Origin: Talpa occidentalis
Lineage: Eukaryota > Chordata > Mammalia > Eulipotyphla > Talpidae
DNA: 64,000 nt
Reading direction: 5' to 3'
Assembly (NCBI RefSeq): GCF_014898055.3
Contig: NW_023601433.1
Coordinates: 82,159,106 to 82,223,105 of the forward strand
Every line of letters begins with the position of its first letter. Position 1 is the stretch's first letter. The translations under genes were made by a program, and so were the position numbers. The notes below the pieces were generated by a model that searched no databases, had not been told where the DNA came from, and worked only from the letters and a program-made list of their open reading frames with translations. Below, in pieces: positions 1 to 11,475 of the stretch.

Positions 1-165
1 AAGCTTTCCCCATGCTGCAGTCCCCACCGCTCCTTAATGTCTTGCACTGGAGGTTGCTTTGTTCGTCACTTATCTACCTGCCCTACACAAGGGTGTGCAT
101 TTGTGAAGGCAGATTTTGACTTGTACATTTTTCAGAGTTTAAGCAGCCTTTAGTGACAGTCTAAT

Positions 166-363
166 CAAGGGGTCAGCAAACCACAACCAGAGGTCAAATC
201 TGGCCCACCATCACTTTTTGTAAATAAAGTTTTATTGGCACACAGCCAATCCCACAGGATTAGCCCTCGTTTATGGTGCTTTCCTGCCACCATGGAAGAG
301 TTGGGTAGGTGCCATGGAGACCCCTGGTTCACAAAGGCAGAAGTGTTACTATCTGGCCCCGAT
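166..363. mobile_element. hAT-type nonautonomous DNA transposon, truncated (copy 1 of 4)
   Basis: The left end resembles the terminal inverted repeat of an old mammalian hAT family (AAGGGGTCAGCAAACCA). Inside are the family's typical TCTGGCCCACCATC block and the motif AAATAAAGTTTTATTGG, and the copy ends in ACTATCTGGCCC. The right terminus is missing because a SINE was inserted at about 364-376. Three further copies share the AAATAAAGTTTTATTGG core or a decayed form (7.42, 29.90 and 39.39 kb). The family assignment is from memory of mammalian fossil repeats, and the subfamily name is not certain. It is noncoding. Confidence 0.75.
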
Positions 364-376
364 CTAGACTCCCCTT

Positions 377-640
377 TTTTTTTAAAGATTGATTTATTTA
401 TATAACAACCGGGGTGCAGGCCAGATGTGCCGGAGGGTGAGAGGATTCACCAGAGACAGAGCGGGGAGCAGAACAGGCAGACTGACAAAATACACTGCTG
501 AGGGGAGCAGTGGGCGAGACAGGAGAGGTCTGTGGCGCCATGTGGGTTGCTCTGCAGCCAACCAGGATCGAAGCGGCACTGCAGAGTCTGCAGACAACTT
601 CACAGCACTGCGCTCAACCGCCTGCGCCACCAGGGAGGCC
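377..640 (-). mobile_element. tRNA-derived SINE, full length, reverse orientation
   Basis: Read on the minus strand, it begins GGCCTCCCTGGTGGCGCAGG, carries the usual body (CAGACCTCTCCTGTC, CTCAGCAGTGTATTT, CTGTTCTGCTCCCCGCTCTG) and ends in a TATAAATAAATC/A-rich tail. A perfect 13-bp target-site duplication, CTAGACTCCCCTT, lies at 364-376 and 641-653, so the boundaries are exact. It landed beside the degraded hAT copy. ORFs running through it in both directions are incidental. Confidence 0.9.
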
Positions 641-653
641 CTAGACTCCCCTT

Positions 654-1628
654 CTTTTGTTAGTGATGAGCAAACCCAGGCCTGGAGTTACAGGATGGCA
701 GCGGGCCCATCTGGACTATGAGTCCCCACCTCTTCCCACTAGATCCCATGTGGAGGGGCTCCAGCACTCCTGTTTCCACCCCAGGCCTCGAGGACCACCA
801 CCTGCCTTCACCTGGCGGGTATTCCTGAGTCTGTTGGCTGCTCCAGCGTGCAAGGCCCCAGGCTTTCTCCTGGCCCTGGGCCTTCCCGGCCGGGAGCCAA
901 TGGGGCCAAGGGGTCTGGTTCCCATCAGGGCTGACAGTCAGCCCTCCACACCAGCCCGGCCCCAGAGTTTGTCTGTAAACCCTGACATCATTAACACCCC
1001 ATCAATCGCCTTGCCCGCACTGGCGAGGGCTCCATCTGGAATCTGGCCCTGGCAGAGATCAAAGTCCAGCATCTGGAGCCTGGCCTGTGGGAAGAGGAGG
1101 CGGTGGTGGCCTGGGGCTCGGCTCTGTGCCCCCTCGGGCATGGCCTGGGGCGTCGTGGAGGGAGGGGTGTCTCAGGGTGTGGGGGCGAGTCCTGATAGCC
1201 TGAGCCAGCCCCACGGTGCATCTCTACCCCTGGGGTCCCCTCACCCAACCTCAGTTTCCATGTGCACAAAATGGGGTTACAATCCCTGCCTCTCAAGGGA
1301 ACCGGGTGGGGTGTAACCCAGCTGAACACTGTAAAGTTTGGGTACAATGATAGGAGATTGACTTTAAACAGATTTATAGGGGAGTAAGTGTAGGTGTGCG
1401 GGTCAGGGCGGGGAGGGGGTCACAACCGGGTTGTTAGGCTCTTGTCTCTACTTTTGAAGACATTCCCATGATAGAGTTAAATATAAAAATCCATAGAACT
1501 ATGTAGAAATGAGGGACGTTTTCGTGTTTTTAAATTTTTTGAAGACTGGCATTTCCTGATTATAAACAAAATATCCTTGATCTCTCACACTCGTTCTCAG
1601 GCTTTGCTTGGGGAAGACAGATTGGAAC
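654..1628. other. Unique-looking DNA, no feature recognised
   Basis: Moderately GC-rich sequence with no recognisable repeat, splice-bounded exon or RNA gene. The 219-codon frame at 657-1316 has no recognisable domain, a biased Pro/Ser/Gly/Arg content and overlapping open frames on the other strand, as expected of GC-rich noncoding DNA. Confidence 0.5.
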
Positions 1629-1697
1629 TGCGTGTGTGTGTGTGTGTGTGTGTATTGCACGTGTGCGTGTGTGTTTATGTGTGTGCATGTGTGTGCT
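1629..1697. repeat. (TG)n microsatellite, interrupted
   Basis: A run of about 11 uninterrupted TG units is followed by an interrupted part (TGCACGTGTGCGTGTGTG and similar). This is simple sequence; Cys-Val frames on the plus strand and His-Thr frames on the minus strand across it are artefacts. Confidence 0.95.
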
Positions 1698-2330
1698 CAG
1701 CTGAACCCACACTCCCTGAGGACCTGTGAAGACACAACCTTCCCCTTCTCCGGGGTGACCTTCCTGACTCTCCCATCCCTCCTGTGGCCTCCTCCTCAGG
1801 CCCGCTGTCTGTCTCCAGGGGTCCGAGATGGGAGGCTGGTCCCAGGCCCTTGACCACCTTCCCCGGGTCAGACACTCCAAGGTCAAGCTTTAGATAGAAT
1901 CTCTGTTCTTGTTGCCACATCGCCCGCCATGCCCGCCTCCCCGGCAAGCCCAGGCCCATGTTCAAGTTCAACCTGTCTATCGTGACCCCTTCCTGTCGTT
2001 TGCTGCAGGTGTCTCTGCTGTGCGGCTGCAGATTTAACATCTAGAAACATAAGGCGTCCAGTTCAATTTACGTTTCGGGTAACCAACAAATGATTTTCAG
2101 AGTAAGTACCCGCCGCACCGCTTTGGGGATGCACTTCAGGGGAGCCATGGTGGTCTCTATGTGGAGCTTGGCTGCGTAGTGGGCACGGGAGACTCGGTCT
2201 TGGTTTATGTAATTATACTCTGACGTTCACACAGCGTAGCACAATGCATCTTGCAGAACACATCCCTTTGTTAAGTGGAGAGTGGCTGTACTAAAAAGTA
2301 TTCATTATTTTCCTAAAATTAAAATTTAAC
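1698..2330. other. No feature recognised
   Basis: Single-copy-looking sequence grading from GC-rich to AT-rich. No repeat family, exon or RNA gene was recognised. Confidence 0.4.
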
Positions 2331-2665
2331 AGTCTTTTTTTTTTTAACCCACTGAACTTCTTGACCTGCCTCTGACCCCCACCCCTGCCTCTGATCGCCA
2401 CCCCTGCCTCTGTTCTCTATACTTCTGACCTTGGTGTTTATTTATCTACTCATTCCTTCATTTCATATAAGCGGTAGCATACAGTTTTTGTCTTTCTCTG
2501 TCTGGCGTATTTCTCTTAGCATAATGTCTGTAAGGTGTGTCCATGTTGTCACACATGGCAAAATTTCATTCTTTTTAATGGCTGAGTAGTATTTCACTGT
2601 ATACATAGACCACATCTTCTTTATCCATTCATCTGTAGATGCACACGTTGGTTGCTTCTATATCT
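2331..2665 (-). mobile_element. L1 fragment, 3' part, reverse orientation
   Basis: A short T run is followed by the reverse complement of the L1 ORF2 end and 3' UTR. The phrases CTCTTAGCATAATGTC, CATGTTGTCACACATGG, GGCTGAGTAGTATTTC and CATCTTCTTTATCCATTCATC are diagnostic of the final codons of ORF2p seen backwards. It is degraded and non-functional. Inside it, at about 2371-2415, is a short tandem repeat of an 18-20 bp unit beginning TGCCTCTGA. Confidence 0.85.
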
Positions 2666-3082
2666 TGGTAGAGCTGATAAGGGAAGTTCTCAAGGAACTT
2701 CAGTTCCAGGGATGTGCACAGAGAATGAAATAAACTCCACAACAGAAGCATTGCAGGGCATGGTTTTGGGAATTCAGAGTAGAAAATGAGACAGTGCTTA
2801 GTTAGCATCAAGTGGAGGGTGCTGAAGGCTGAGAAAACACTCTGAGTAGAGGCAGTGACGTACAGAGCCAGACTGAGATTGGCTGGTTCAGCAGGCTGAC
2901 CATGAATCCAGAACAAGAGCTCCAGAATGTCAAGAATGGTGTAAAACAAAAATCAGTAAGCGGAGAAGCCAGTGGACTTTGGAGTTGTTATTAAGATGTT
3001 AGAACAATGACGATGCGAGCGGTAGTTCTTGGGAGAGAAGACACACAGGGTAAAAAGAGATAAAATAATCATTGGATCAGAA
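2666..3082. other. No feature recognised
   Basis: Unique-looking sequence with balanced base content between an L1 remnant and a SINE. No repeat or exon was identified. Confidence 0.35.
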
Positions 3083-3091
3083 AGCTCAGTT

Positions 3092-3255
3092 TGGTGTGGC
3101 AGACCTCTCCTGCCCTGCTCGCTGCTCCCCTCAGCAGTGTCTTCGGTCCATCTGCCTGTTCTGCTCCCCACTCTTTCTAGTGAATTCTCTCATCCTCCCG
3201 TGCCTCTGACCTGTACCCCAGTTCTTGTATAAATAAATAAATCTTAAAAAAAAAT
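3092..3255 (+). mobile_element. tRNA-derived SINE, 5'-truncated at insertion
   Basis: Only the 3' two thirds of the SINE is present, starting at TGGTGTGGCAGACCTCTCC and ending TATAAATAAATAAATCTT plus an A run. The 9-bp duplication AGCTCAGTT flanks it at 3083-3091 and 3256-3264. The missing head was therefore never inserted, as in L1-type incomplete reverse transcription, rather than being deleted later. Confidence 0.85.
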
Positions 3256-3264
3256 AGCTCAGTT

Positions 3265-3956
3265 AAAAGCTGTGAGCTAGGCAGAGGTGAAGGCTTGGGG
3301 GAGGGAGCAGTGGTCATATTTCATGCGAGGACAGTATTATTGACTTTGCTCTAGAAATAATGGGTTCAAATATATTTATGCTAATTGTTACTATGTAAAG
3401 ATGACATAGGATAAATAAATAGTATAAAGATATATGACAAGCAAGTCACTAAAAAAGAAGGAAAGTAATAAAAGTCAATGTAACAAAAGATAGTATTATA
3501 AAGAAGAGAAACAATAAAAAGTATAAAAATAGAAAGCATATAATAAGATGATAGTAGTTGTATCAGACAGATTGCTGGGAGAAATATGAATGTTTCCAAT
3601 CGCCCTATTATAACATGAAGATTACTAAGCGAGGCCTAAAATCAAAGATCCAAATGTTGCTGTTTACATACAATACTTACTTCTAAAACGAAGACTAGAC
3701 AGATTAAAATAACAGAATGAACCAATGAAAGAATTGCCTTCTCTTCAAAAGTGCACGTACAATGTGAAGAGAGATGTATTTTGTATGATGAATGAAAATT
3801 GACAAGTCTTTAAGAGACCTACTAACAGTCTATGAAAATAAAATACATCTAAGGGAGATTATCTAAAGAGATATAGACCTTTAAAAGATAAAAAACTTCC
3901 GGGAAATATTTGAAGTTCAGATTGGTCCTGTGCTTTCTCAGAAAATGCAGAGTCGT
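3265..3956. other. AT-rich DNA, no feature recognised
   Basis: A very AT-rich stretch with many ATA/AAAGA words and no confident repeat match. It may be old L1 material decayed beyond recognition by eye. Confidence 0.35.
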
Positions 3957-4240
3957 GGGCCTCCCTGGTGGTGCAGGTGTTAAATTCTAAGTGCTATCAA
4001 GTTATTGCCAGCCACTGCAAGCATGAGTTTGATCCCCAGCCAGGGAGCTACCTCCATGGTGCAGCAGACCTCTCCTGTCTCAGCCGCCGCATCCCTCAGC
4101 AGTGTATTTCAGTAGATCCATCTTTTCTGCTCCCCACTCTGTCTCTGGTGAATCCGCTCACTCCCTGCATCTCTGGCTTATAGCCCAGTTCTTGTATGCA
4201 TAAATAAATAAATAAATAAAATCTTAAAAAACAAAAAAGA
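3957..4240 (+). mobile_element. tRNA-derived SINE, full length
   Basis: It starts GGGCCTCCCTGGTGGTGCAG, with a box-B-like GTTTGATCCCC at about 4027, and ends GTATGCATAAATAAATAAATAAATAAAATCTT plus A. Several CpG positions of the family are already TG/CA, so it is an older copy. No clear target duplication was found. Confidence 0.88.
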
Positions 4241-5150
4241 AAATTCAAAGTTGTGATGTAGCTGTGAGGAAAGATGGTAAAATATCCTGTTGTAATAATT
4301 AAACAAGGTACTGCAGGATACTGCATAGTTAGAGGTATCTGTTTATGTATAAATCTCATATTCCACAGTAATTCTGAAGCAAAGTAGGCACAGTCTGCAT
4401 GTAGTTTAAAAAAAATTGAGTTGCCTTATTAAACTGAAATGTAAATTGGTTTTAAAAAATAAAAGGAGGACTCATTAGACTGCCGTGAGGATGGACAATT
4501 TGTAAACTCTGAAAATTTTGTACCTGTGTTTTATTACTGCTGAGAGGCAGACTCTGCACCAAGTTACCTTTGCTAACAAGTGGGTGAGCACTTGGGAATC
4601 TCAGTTTCCCCATTAAAAGATACAGGTCCTTTCCCTTGTTATGCTGTGAACTCCCCAATGGTGGATCCACACCTTGTACATCGCTGTTCTCTCTGCCCCT
4701 GCCACATAGGAAGGCTTTATCCCTACTTCTTTCTTTCTCAGTTCTCAGTCTTGGAGAATTCCCTTCCAAAGAAGACATCTTTGGGTAACTGTCACATTAT
4801 CTTTATTATTTGTGCCTCTTATGTCCACCTCAATGTCCTGCTCTATGATAGGGTTAATGAAAACCACACTCATTTGGTAGAAAAGCCTGGGGCTTTCCTG
4901 ACTTCATTCCCGATGCTACCAGACCTTCTATGAACTCAGAGTCAGGCAGTATTGAAGACACACTTGGGCATCTCCAAGAGTGATTTTAGCATTCTTTTTT
5001 TGGCAATACTATAAACAACCAAGCCAAAACTCTATGCTTACAAAATACTTGACATTTTTGGACCATATATTAAAATCACCTGTTTAGATCAGGATGTCAT
5101 TTTTGTGTGTGTGTGTGTTGTTATCTCTTTGGCAATCTCTCGGAACTGAG
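4241..5150. other. Mostly unique AT-rich DNA
   Basis: No gene was recognised. A short (TG)8 tract lies at about 5105-5120. The 117-codon frame at 4580-4933 has no recognisable domain and no splice-site context. Confidence 0.35.
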
Positions 5151-5159
5151 AGATTCCTT

Positions 5160-6640
5160 CTCAGAGTGATGTTCTGAATGTTGACAATAAAATACATAAG
5201 AATACAAAGAAAGTGAATAACTGTATTTTAACTAAAGGTAAGTATTAAAAACAAAGTTCTGATGTAGTAAATATATGAGCTTCTTAACTTAAGGCATAAG
5301 ACAATATTTTACCAAAATATTTAACAATGATCATATCTTTGGAGTAAACAGAACAAATGAAGAGCACAGTAGGGAGCAAAGGACAAATGTAATGAAATAC
5401 CCAGTATGCTAGCCAAAGATACCAAGAAAATATTTGAAAATTGGTTAAGAGGCCTTAACATTAGAATGAGAAGCTCTGGCAGGTCTGGCAGGACTTGTAG
5501 CAGGAGCAAGAAGAGAAAATTAGACAGAGGCACCATTCAGAGTGTCGTTCATTGATTTTGAAGTCCTCAGATTCAATATGGACAAGTATCCTCAAGCAGT
5601 ATAAATAAAAATAAATCTGTATCATTATACAGCTGCAGAACTTGGGGCCAAAGAAAAATTATAATCAGTGGAAAAGATTTCAGTCAATTGAACAGAAAGA
5701 CTGTCAAGTGAAACTGGACATCACACTTTTGAAAGAATCAACAGAAGAGAAACGCCACTGTGAAGTGCTAAGACCACTTCTGTACCCAGTCAATCTAGCA
5801 CTCGTGGTAAGGACTGAGAACCAAATGACTGACAACCCAGAATTTCATACCCAGTGAAGATAGCACTCAAGGATGAAGGCTGAAATAGAAATTTTCACAT
5901 AAGAAAAGCTTTTATCATTAGCCAATATGCTGAAATAATTACTGATGCATTTATTTTAGACAGAAGGAATCCAAATTCAGTAGGAAGCTGTGGACTATGT
6001 GAAGAAGGGAGGAAAAGAAATTTTATAGATGGGGCCAAATCTGAAAGCACAGTTTGTATTAAACAGTAATGAGCATTTTTTTAGTAATGAGCATTTTTGA
6101 GGGTATAAAAATGTGGAAATAAATACTGTCACAGGATAATCTGAATAAAATTACTTAGAGTTTTTGTATGACCAGAGAGGAAGATATAGATGTTGATTAA
6201 CTCAATTGTCCACAATTAGTAATTCAAGCATAGGTACTAAAATACTTGGACTAGAATGTATAGCTCCTGACCCATAGAAAGATAAAAAGGGAAATAGAAC
6301 AAAACTCAATCAATTTGTGGAAGGAGTAGTAAGGGGGAAAATAGGAAAGGGATAAGAGTGTAAAACTAAGGTGTTAGATATTGAGCCAAATATATCAAGA
6401 ATAAGAATAAATATAAATATATTAATTACACCAATAATAAGTATTTTCTTATTGAATTAAGAGCAACAACAATAAAAATAATAACAATAACCAGCTAGCC
6501 ATTACTTATAAAAGACACAGTTAAAACAGTAAAACCACAGAACGATTCCAAATGCTAGGATAGAAAATGTAAGTCAAGCAAATACTAAAAACAAAATTAC
6601 AACTATATTAATATCTGACCAAAAAAAAAACTTTATGGCA
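5160..6640 (+). mobile_element. Old L1/HAL1-like LINE fragments
   Basis: Phrases typical of old mammalian L1 or HAL1 sequence are present in plus orientation, for example CAGAATTTCATACCCAGTGA followed by a lysine-rich decayed coding stretch around 5830-6060. The copy is full of stops and indels. A 16-bp tandem duplication (AGTAATGAGCATTTTT) lies at about 6065-6100. It is A-rich on the plus strand, as expected for L1 sense strand. Confidence 0.65.
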
Positions 6641-6965
6641 AAAAAACACTGTCAGAAATAAAGAGACTTGCAACATAATGTTAAAAGATATAATTCACAG
6701 GAAGCCATAATAATTATAAACTTGCATGCACTTAACATATCCCAAACCCCCAATTATAGTGGAAGATTTTAGCATGCTCTTCTCAGTAATTGAGAGATAT
6801 ATAAAAAGTCAGAACATAGAAGATTGGAGCAACACAATTAACAGTCCAGATCTAATGGACATGCATAGAACCCAACAATTAGAGACTACACATTCTTTTC
6901 AAGCACATGGACATTTATACAAATTAATCATGTAACTAGGTCACAAAACTAGCCTTAACAGAGGA
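6641..6965 (+). pseudogene. Remnant of L1 ORF2 endonuclease region
   Basis: The frame at 6726-6935 resembles the L1 ORF2 endonuclease segment downstream of the GDFN catalytic motif. VEDFS stands where VGDFN is expected, DLMDMHRT where DLIDIYRT is expected, and a His-rich end corresponds to the SxxHxxYSKIDH region. The key Gly and Asn of GDFN are replaced and frames upstream are broken, so it is dead. Known from the L1 family: this domain nicks target DNA for retrotransposition. The relationship is inferred by eye. Confidence 0.65.
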
Positions 6966-7421
6966 CTAGTGTTAACAAGGAAGACAGCAGATACGGGAGG
7001 ATAGCGAGTCTAAAGTAACTTCCATTCTCTCAGCTCCCAACTCTAAGAGCTTTACCTCTTGGAAGTAAAGAGCATCCCATACCCAAAATATTGTGGTTGT
7101 GTCGGAGACCTTGGTCTCCTCTGAAACCCTTCAGATGGGACTGGTTTGTAGCTTGCGCTTCTGTGCACCAGGCAAATGACTAAAGAACAGAGTCGCAGTC
7201 TGTGGGCAAGATCAAGGAGGCTTTGGATCCCAGAAGCCTTCCCCGGGGGATTGACTGTCTGGGAATGGACTTGGACAGTCTTCCATACAGGAAAGCTCAG
7301 CAGCCAAATCTGAGCTGCAGTGTTCTGACACATAAAATAACGCCTGCTGGGGAGCCCAGCGGTGTGGGCAGAACAATCAAACCTACCACTAGTATAACGC
7401 AGCAACTGTTGGCAAGTTATT
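6966..7421. other. No feature recognised
   Basis: Single-copy-looking sequence. Frames of about 117-123 codons overlap here on both strands, without homology that I recognise. Confidence 0.35.
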
Positions 7422-7600
7422 GCAGAGGGGTGAGGGACAAATCTGGCCCATTAGCTGCTTTTATAAATAAAGTTTTATTGGAACACACTTTCATTATTGT
7501 GATTACCCCTGGCCGCTTTCTCACTGCAATGGCCGAATGGAGTCATGAGAGACTATGTGGCTTGCAAGTTTAATCAAGCCCTTTGCTGACTCCTGAAATA
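7422..7600. mobile_element. hAT-type nonautonomous DNA transposon (copy 2 of 4)
   Basis: It contains CAAATCTGGCCCATTAGCTGC and TATAAATAAAGTTTTATTGGAACACA, then GGCCGCTTTCTCACTGCAATGGC, the same order as the other three copies. The right end GCTGACTCCTG is a decayed terminal repeat. Noncoding. Confidence 0.75.
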
Positions 7601-7744
7601 GAAACTCTGGAGGAGGCAAACCCCTGAATAGTAAACATGAAAGGCCATCTAAAGCAGCATGAGAATAGTCCTAAAGAAAAAGACTTTGAAATTAATAAAA
7701 GTTTTGGAGAGCAGTTTTATAATATGCACTAATGTTGAATATGG

Positions 7745-8000
7745 TAGGTTATAAAAAATGTCCACCTGTTCCTTCCATCTCTGTTATGAATGCAGTGTGA
7801 TATTTTTAGTTCCTTTCATCAGGAATGAGTGTTCATTTCCCCACTCTTGAGTCTGAGCTGACCTTGGTGCCTTGTGAAAAGCAGGGATGTGGCATAGGCT
7901 TCAAGAACCTTTTAGCTTCCTCTCTCAGTCCTTTGGTGCCTTGAGACAATCATTTGAGAATCTGAACTTCCTTTCTGAAGGCGTGAAGATCTTTACTCCT
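7745..8000 (+). mobile_element. Probable MaLR-type LTR remnant
   Basis: CCACTCTTGAGTCTGAGCTG and GACCTTGGTGCCTTGTGAAAAGCAG resemble the leader of an MLT1-class LTR subfamily, as does the order of later blocks. It is heavily decayed and its edges are uncertain. Confidence 0.4.
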
Positions 8001-8044
8001 AGAGGCATAAGAAACTAAACTCATGCCTTGAGACTTGTTTCAGC

Positions 8045-8335
8045 CTGTTCAGAGCTTTATTATTTGTAATGACATTCAACTAAACACAATCCAAATATCA
8101 ATCGACATTGAACTATGGTATAGTCACTTGATGGCATATTATATAGCTCCAAAAATGCACAAAACATGGCATATTCACCGACATGGCTAAATATTTTAAA
8201 TGATTTAGCCAAAGTAGTAGTCACTGAAGACTATATAAAATGATTCTTTCCTCAATTCAAAACTACAAATGATACTATACATGAACTAGAGACCACACAC
8301 ACAAATTATAAAGGGAATGAGGGATGATTAACATG
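8045..8335 (+). mobile_element. L1 3' fragment
   Basis: Plus-strand phrases of the L1 ORF2 tail and 3' UTR are present: AACTAAACACAATCCAAATATCAATC, GAACTATGGTATAGTC (split words), ATATAGCTCC, and ACTATATAAAATGATTC. It lies directly upstream of an MLT1 LTR and is degraded. Confidence 0.65.
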
Positions 8336-8345
8336 AAAGAATACT

Positions 8346-8747
8346 TCTTATCGTAGGTTGAATTATAAAGACATGTTGAAGTCCTAATACTCAGTACCCA
8401 TGACCATCACCTTATGTAAATGGGATCTTTGCAAATTTCATCAAGTTAAAATAAGGCCATTTTGGAGTTGGGTGGGCCCTAAATCTGATCACTGGTGTCT
8501 TTGTAAGCAAATGTGTGTGCACACTGAAAATGACCATGTGAACACAGAGCGGAGATTGGAGTAAGGCCAATGACCGCTGGCATCCCCAGAAGGTGGAAGA
8601 GATAAGGAAACACACTCCTTGGAGCCTTCAGAGGGAGGGCTGTTCTGCCCACACCTTGATCTTCTAGCCTCCGGGGAGAATAAATTAGTTGTTTTAAGCC
8701 ACCCAGTTTGTGGTACTTTGTACAACAACTCTAAGAAACGAAGACAT
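8346..8747 (+). mobile_element. MLT1 (ERVL-MaLR) solo LTR
   Basis: This is nearly complete. GTTGAATTATAAAGACATG and TTGAAGTCCTAATACTCAGT are followed by GATCTTTGCAAATTTCATCA, GGGTGGGCCCTAAATCTGAT and CTTGATCTTCTAGCCTCC. The polyadenylation signal AATAAA sits at about 8679, followed by GTTGTTTTAAGCCACCCAGT and TTGTGGTACTTTGTACAACA. This order matches the MLT1A-like consensus that I know. No internal retroviral sequence is attached. Confidence 0.88.
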
Positions 8748-9035
8748 TGGCAAAAGTCATGTTAGAGGGGCTCGATGAAGAGGCTCCAGAAATTTCCAGG
8801 ATGCTGTTAGTGGGCTATATCTTCAACTGTGTGTATGATTAACCCTTCTATTATTCTTTAGACTCTACATATATTTATGCCTGTGGCAGACACCAACGGG
8901 CTGCTGTTCACTGAGCTGTTCGCCTTTCCCTCTGGGTATGTAGCTAGACCCAGGAGACCTTATTTTCCTATCGGCATTGGCTGGCTTTACAATACCCCCC
9001 AATGATGCCTACCTCCTGGTGTGCACACTTGCTAA
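8748..9035. other. No feature recognised
   Basis: Unique-looking sequence between two MLT1-related pieces. Confidence 0.3.
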
Positions 9036-9170
9036 GGACCAAATGTGTATGTTGCCCCACGCCCCCGCCCCAGTTTATAAGCCGAAACCTACACCCCAGT
9101 GTGCTGGTATTTGGTGGGGCTTTGGTACTTAGGTCGGCAGGTGGGACCCTCATGAATGGGATTAGTTTGC
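9036..9170 (+). mobile_element. MLT1C-like LTR fragment
   Basis: AAGCCGAAACCTACACCCCAGTG, GCTGGTATTTGGTGGGGCTTTGG (as short blocks) and GGGACCCTCATGAATGGGATTAG match the first third of an MLT1C-type LTR in plus orientation. The 3' part is missing. Confidence 0.7.
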
Positions 9171-9865
9171 TTTAAATATTTTTTGGAGAGGAGAAACCAC
9201 ACTTCCACTGGATTCAGAGAAACATTGTGACAGTCCAGAGGCTTCTTATTTTTTCCACACGTCATGCCATGAATTCACAGGGGATAGGTTCTAGCAGCTG
9301 GGGCTCCTTCCCAGGGGTTCCCACCCAGTGTGCTTTTTGGGGGGAGCAGGCTGGCACCTCAACTAAACCTGAGTTCCTTTCTCTTTGACTTCCTTTTTTG
9401 GTATCTTTTTTTTTCACCTCTAAGGAAGCTATCTTGGCTCTTAGGGTGCTTAATATGCACAATACAAACTTAATTCTCTTGGCAAGAATTTGTGTTATTT
9501 GTGTGTTTACAGCAATGCCAGATGTGTGCTGGGTAACAGTAGAGACTCTTCCAGTTTTGCCATGGCAACATTTGCAGGGCCCTCCTTCTTGGACAGTGCC
9601 CATCCCCTTGGTGTCTAAGTATCACCTTTCCTATAGATTCACATGTGTGTGGCCAAAGGAAGGACTCCAAGTTTCTAAAAGGCCTAGAGAACACACAGTA
9701 GGTGCTTCTCTCCCCCTCTGTGTTGGTCATTTTGGTGACTTATTGGAAGATGGAGGTTCTGGTGAAAGGCTAATTTAGCTCATTTAAAAGCCTAAATATG
9801 GAAAACAAAACTTTAACATATTTTGAGGACAACAGTGGAGAATGGGGGAGGGGAGAGGGTTTTAA
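9171..9865. other. No feature recognised
   Basis: Overlapping open frames at 9262-9603 (minus), 9398-9778 (plus) and 9470-9730 (minus) have no recognisable domain. There is no CpG enrichment and no convincing splice pair. Confidence 0.35.
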
Positions 9866-10470
9866 ACAACACACATAGAGAACCATCAATCACAGACGAG
9901 AGGTGGATAAGTTTGATGATATTAAATTTTTTGAAGTTCTGTTCATGAAAATGACAAGTCACACAGAGAAATTTATTAAAAAATCTGACTAAGGATTAGC
10001 ATCTTTACTATATAAAGAACTTTGACAAATCAACAAGATGGCAAAACCCAATAGATAAATGAGCTAAAGATACGAATAGGCAATTTTCTAAAGAGAAAGC
10101 ACGAGTAGCCAACTGAACATATAAAACTATCCTCAGACTGACATGTCATCAGTGAAGACAATCAACCCACTTTGAGAAGCCAGTTAGCACTGTTTGGGAA
10201 CTTTGAAGATGGACATATTCTGAGACACAACAATACCACTCCTAGGATTATTCCCTAGGGAAATAGTTGTGCACACACGAGGAGAAGTTCAAGAATCACA
10301 GCAGCATTGTTGATGTGAAAAGTTAAAAGCATACTAATGTAAATTAACAGGATATTGGATACATAATTTGTATTAAAATCATGTTGTGAATACTATGCAG
10401 CGGTGAAAATGAATGAGCTGAAATGATGTATACCTAAATCAAGTCATCTACACCTGGCATCTAAGCCTGA
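9866..10470 (+). mobile_element. L1 ORF2 tail fragment
   Basis: The plus strand shows L1 phrases in order: TTTGATGATATTAAA, CATCTTTACTATATAAAGAA, CAAATCAACAAGATGGCAAA, CCACTCCTAGGATTATTCCC, GCAGCATTGTTGATGTGAAA and AATACTATGCAGCGGTGAAA. It is an old copy with many substitutions. Confidence 0.85.
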
Positions 10471-10985
10471 GTGCCTACTTAAATATATTCATACTATAGA
10501 TTTATATTTGATATATTTTATATGTAATATAAAGATTTTCTCAAGTTGAATTTGTGCATGGCGGATGGACATGTGATTGGACCACAAGGTTAAACATAAT
10601 GAGGCATGTTATTTAGATATAATTGTAGTTCTAATTTCCAGTTCCTGAGTTGACCATTCCTGCAGAAGTGATAGTCATGAAAACCAGATGAGTTGGTTCA
10701 ATTGGCCTCACCTAGGGGTTCCTCTCCCACTGAACTGCATTATTAACCTGGCCCAGCTTCTCTTCCCATCCTGGTTGCACACACCCACTCCCTACCAGTT
10801 ATAGGGTGTGACCGTCTTCCACTAAACCCTAAACCAGGCCTTTTCTTGACACAGGTCACCATACACGTTGGCCAGCAACCTTTTCTCCACTTTTAGCTTC
10901 TCCCTTTCAACTGTAGCTCAATTTTCCAGTTTCTGCTCAGTTATCTCCTCCAGGAAGCCCTCTAGGCTGGCTCCAGGGCTGCCCA
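10471..10985. other. No feature recognised
   Basis: AT-rich then C-rich unique sequence. The part at about 10840-10980 has an L2-like feel (CTCCTCCAGGAAGCCCTCTAG) but is too short to assign. Confidence 0.3.
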
Positions 10986-10994
10986 GCCAAGTCC

Positions 10995-11475
10995 CCTGTA
11001 CCACTCATTATGGATTATGATCTGATTATAGGACAGTTCATAAAATAGATGAACTTTTGCCAAATGTGATGACACAGATGAAACTGGAGATGATGCTCAG
11101 TGAAGTAAGTCAAAAAGAGAAAGACAAATACTAAACAACTCACTCATAAAGAAACAACACAAACATGGTGAAACAAAACAAAGGACCAGGAAAACTAAAT
11201 CAAAACAAACCCTAGAAATATGATTGCTGAATTGAAGCTGCCAGAAGGGGAGTGTGTGTGTGTGGGCAATGGGTGGAGAGTAATGGATTGTGGTGAATTA
11301 CTGACACTTTGGTGGTGGTGGGGGGTGTGTATGTGTGTGTGTGTGTGTGTGAGAGTGTGTGTGTGATAATATGTATTTGAAATGCTGTGACCTTACACCT
11401 TAAATCATATACAGTGTTGTAAACCAATGTTATCTCGATAAAAAACAATACAATAAAAAAAACAAAACAACTGTT
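10995..11475 (+). mobile_element. L1 3' end with A-rich tail and internal (GT)n
   Basis: Sense L1 ORF2 end (GATGAAACTGGAGATGATGC, CAGTGAAGTAAGTCAAAAAG) continues into a 3' UTR with two GT-rich tracts (11250-11265 and 11325-11363). It ends ATCTCGATAAAAAACAATAC followed by AATAAAAAAAACAAAAC. It is a 5'-truncated copy. The GT tract gives spurious His-Thr frames on the minus strand. Confidence 0.85.

Noticed and set aside
657..1316. 219-codon plus-strand open frame
   Set aside because: Begins with the end of a SINE target duplication region, low-complexity composition, no recognisable family.
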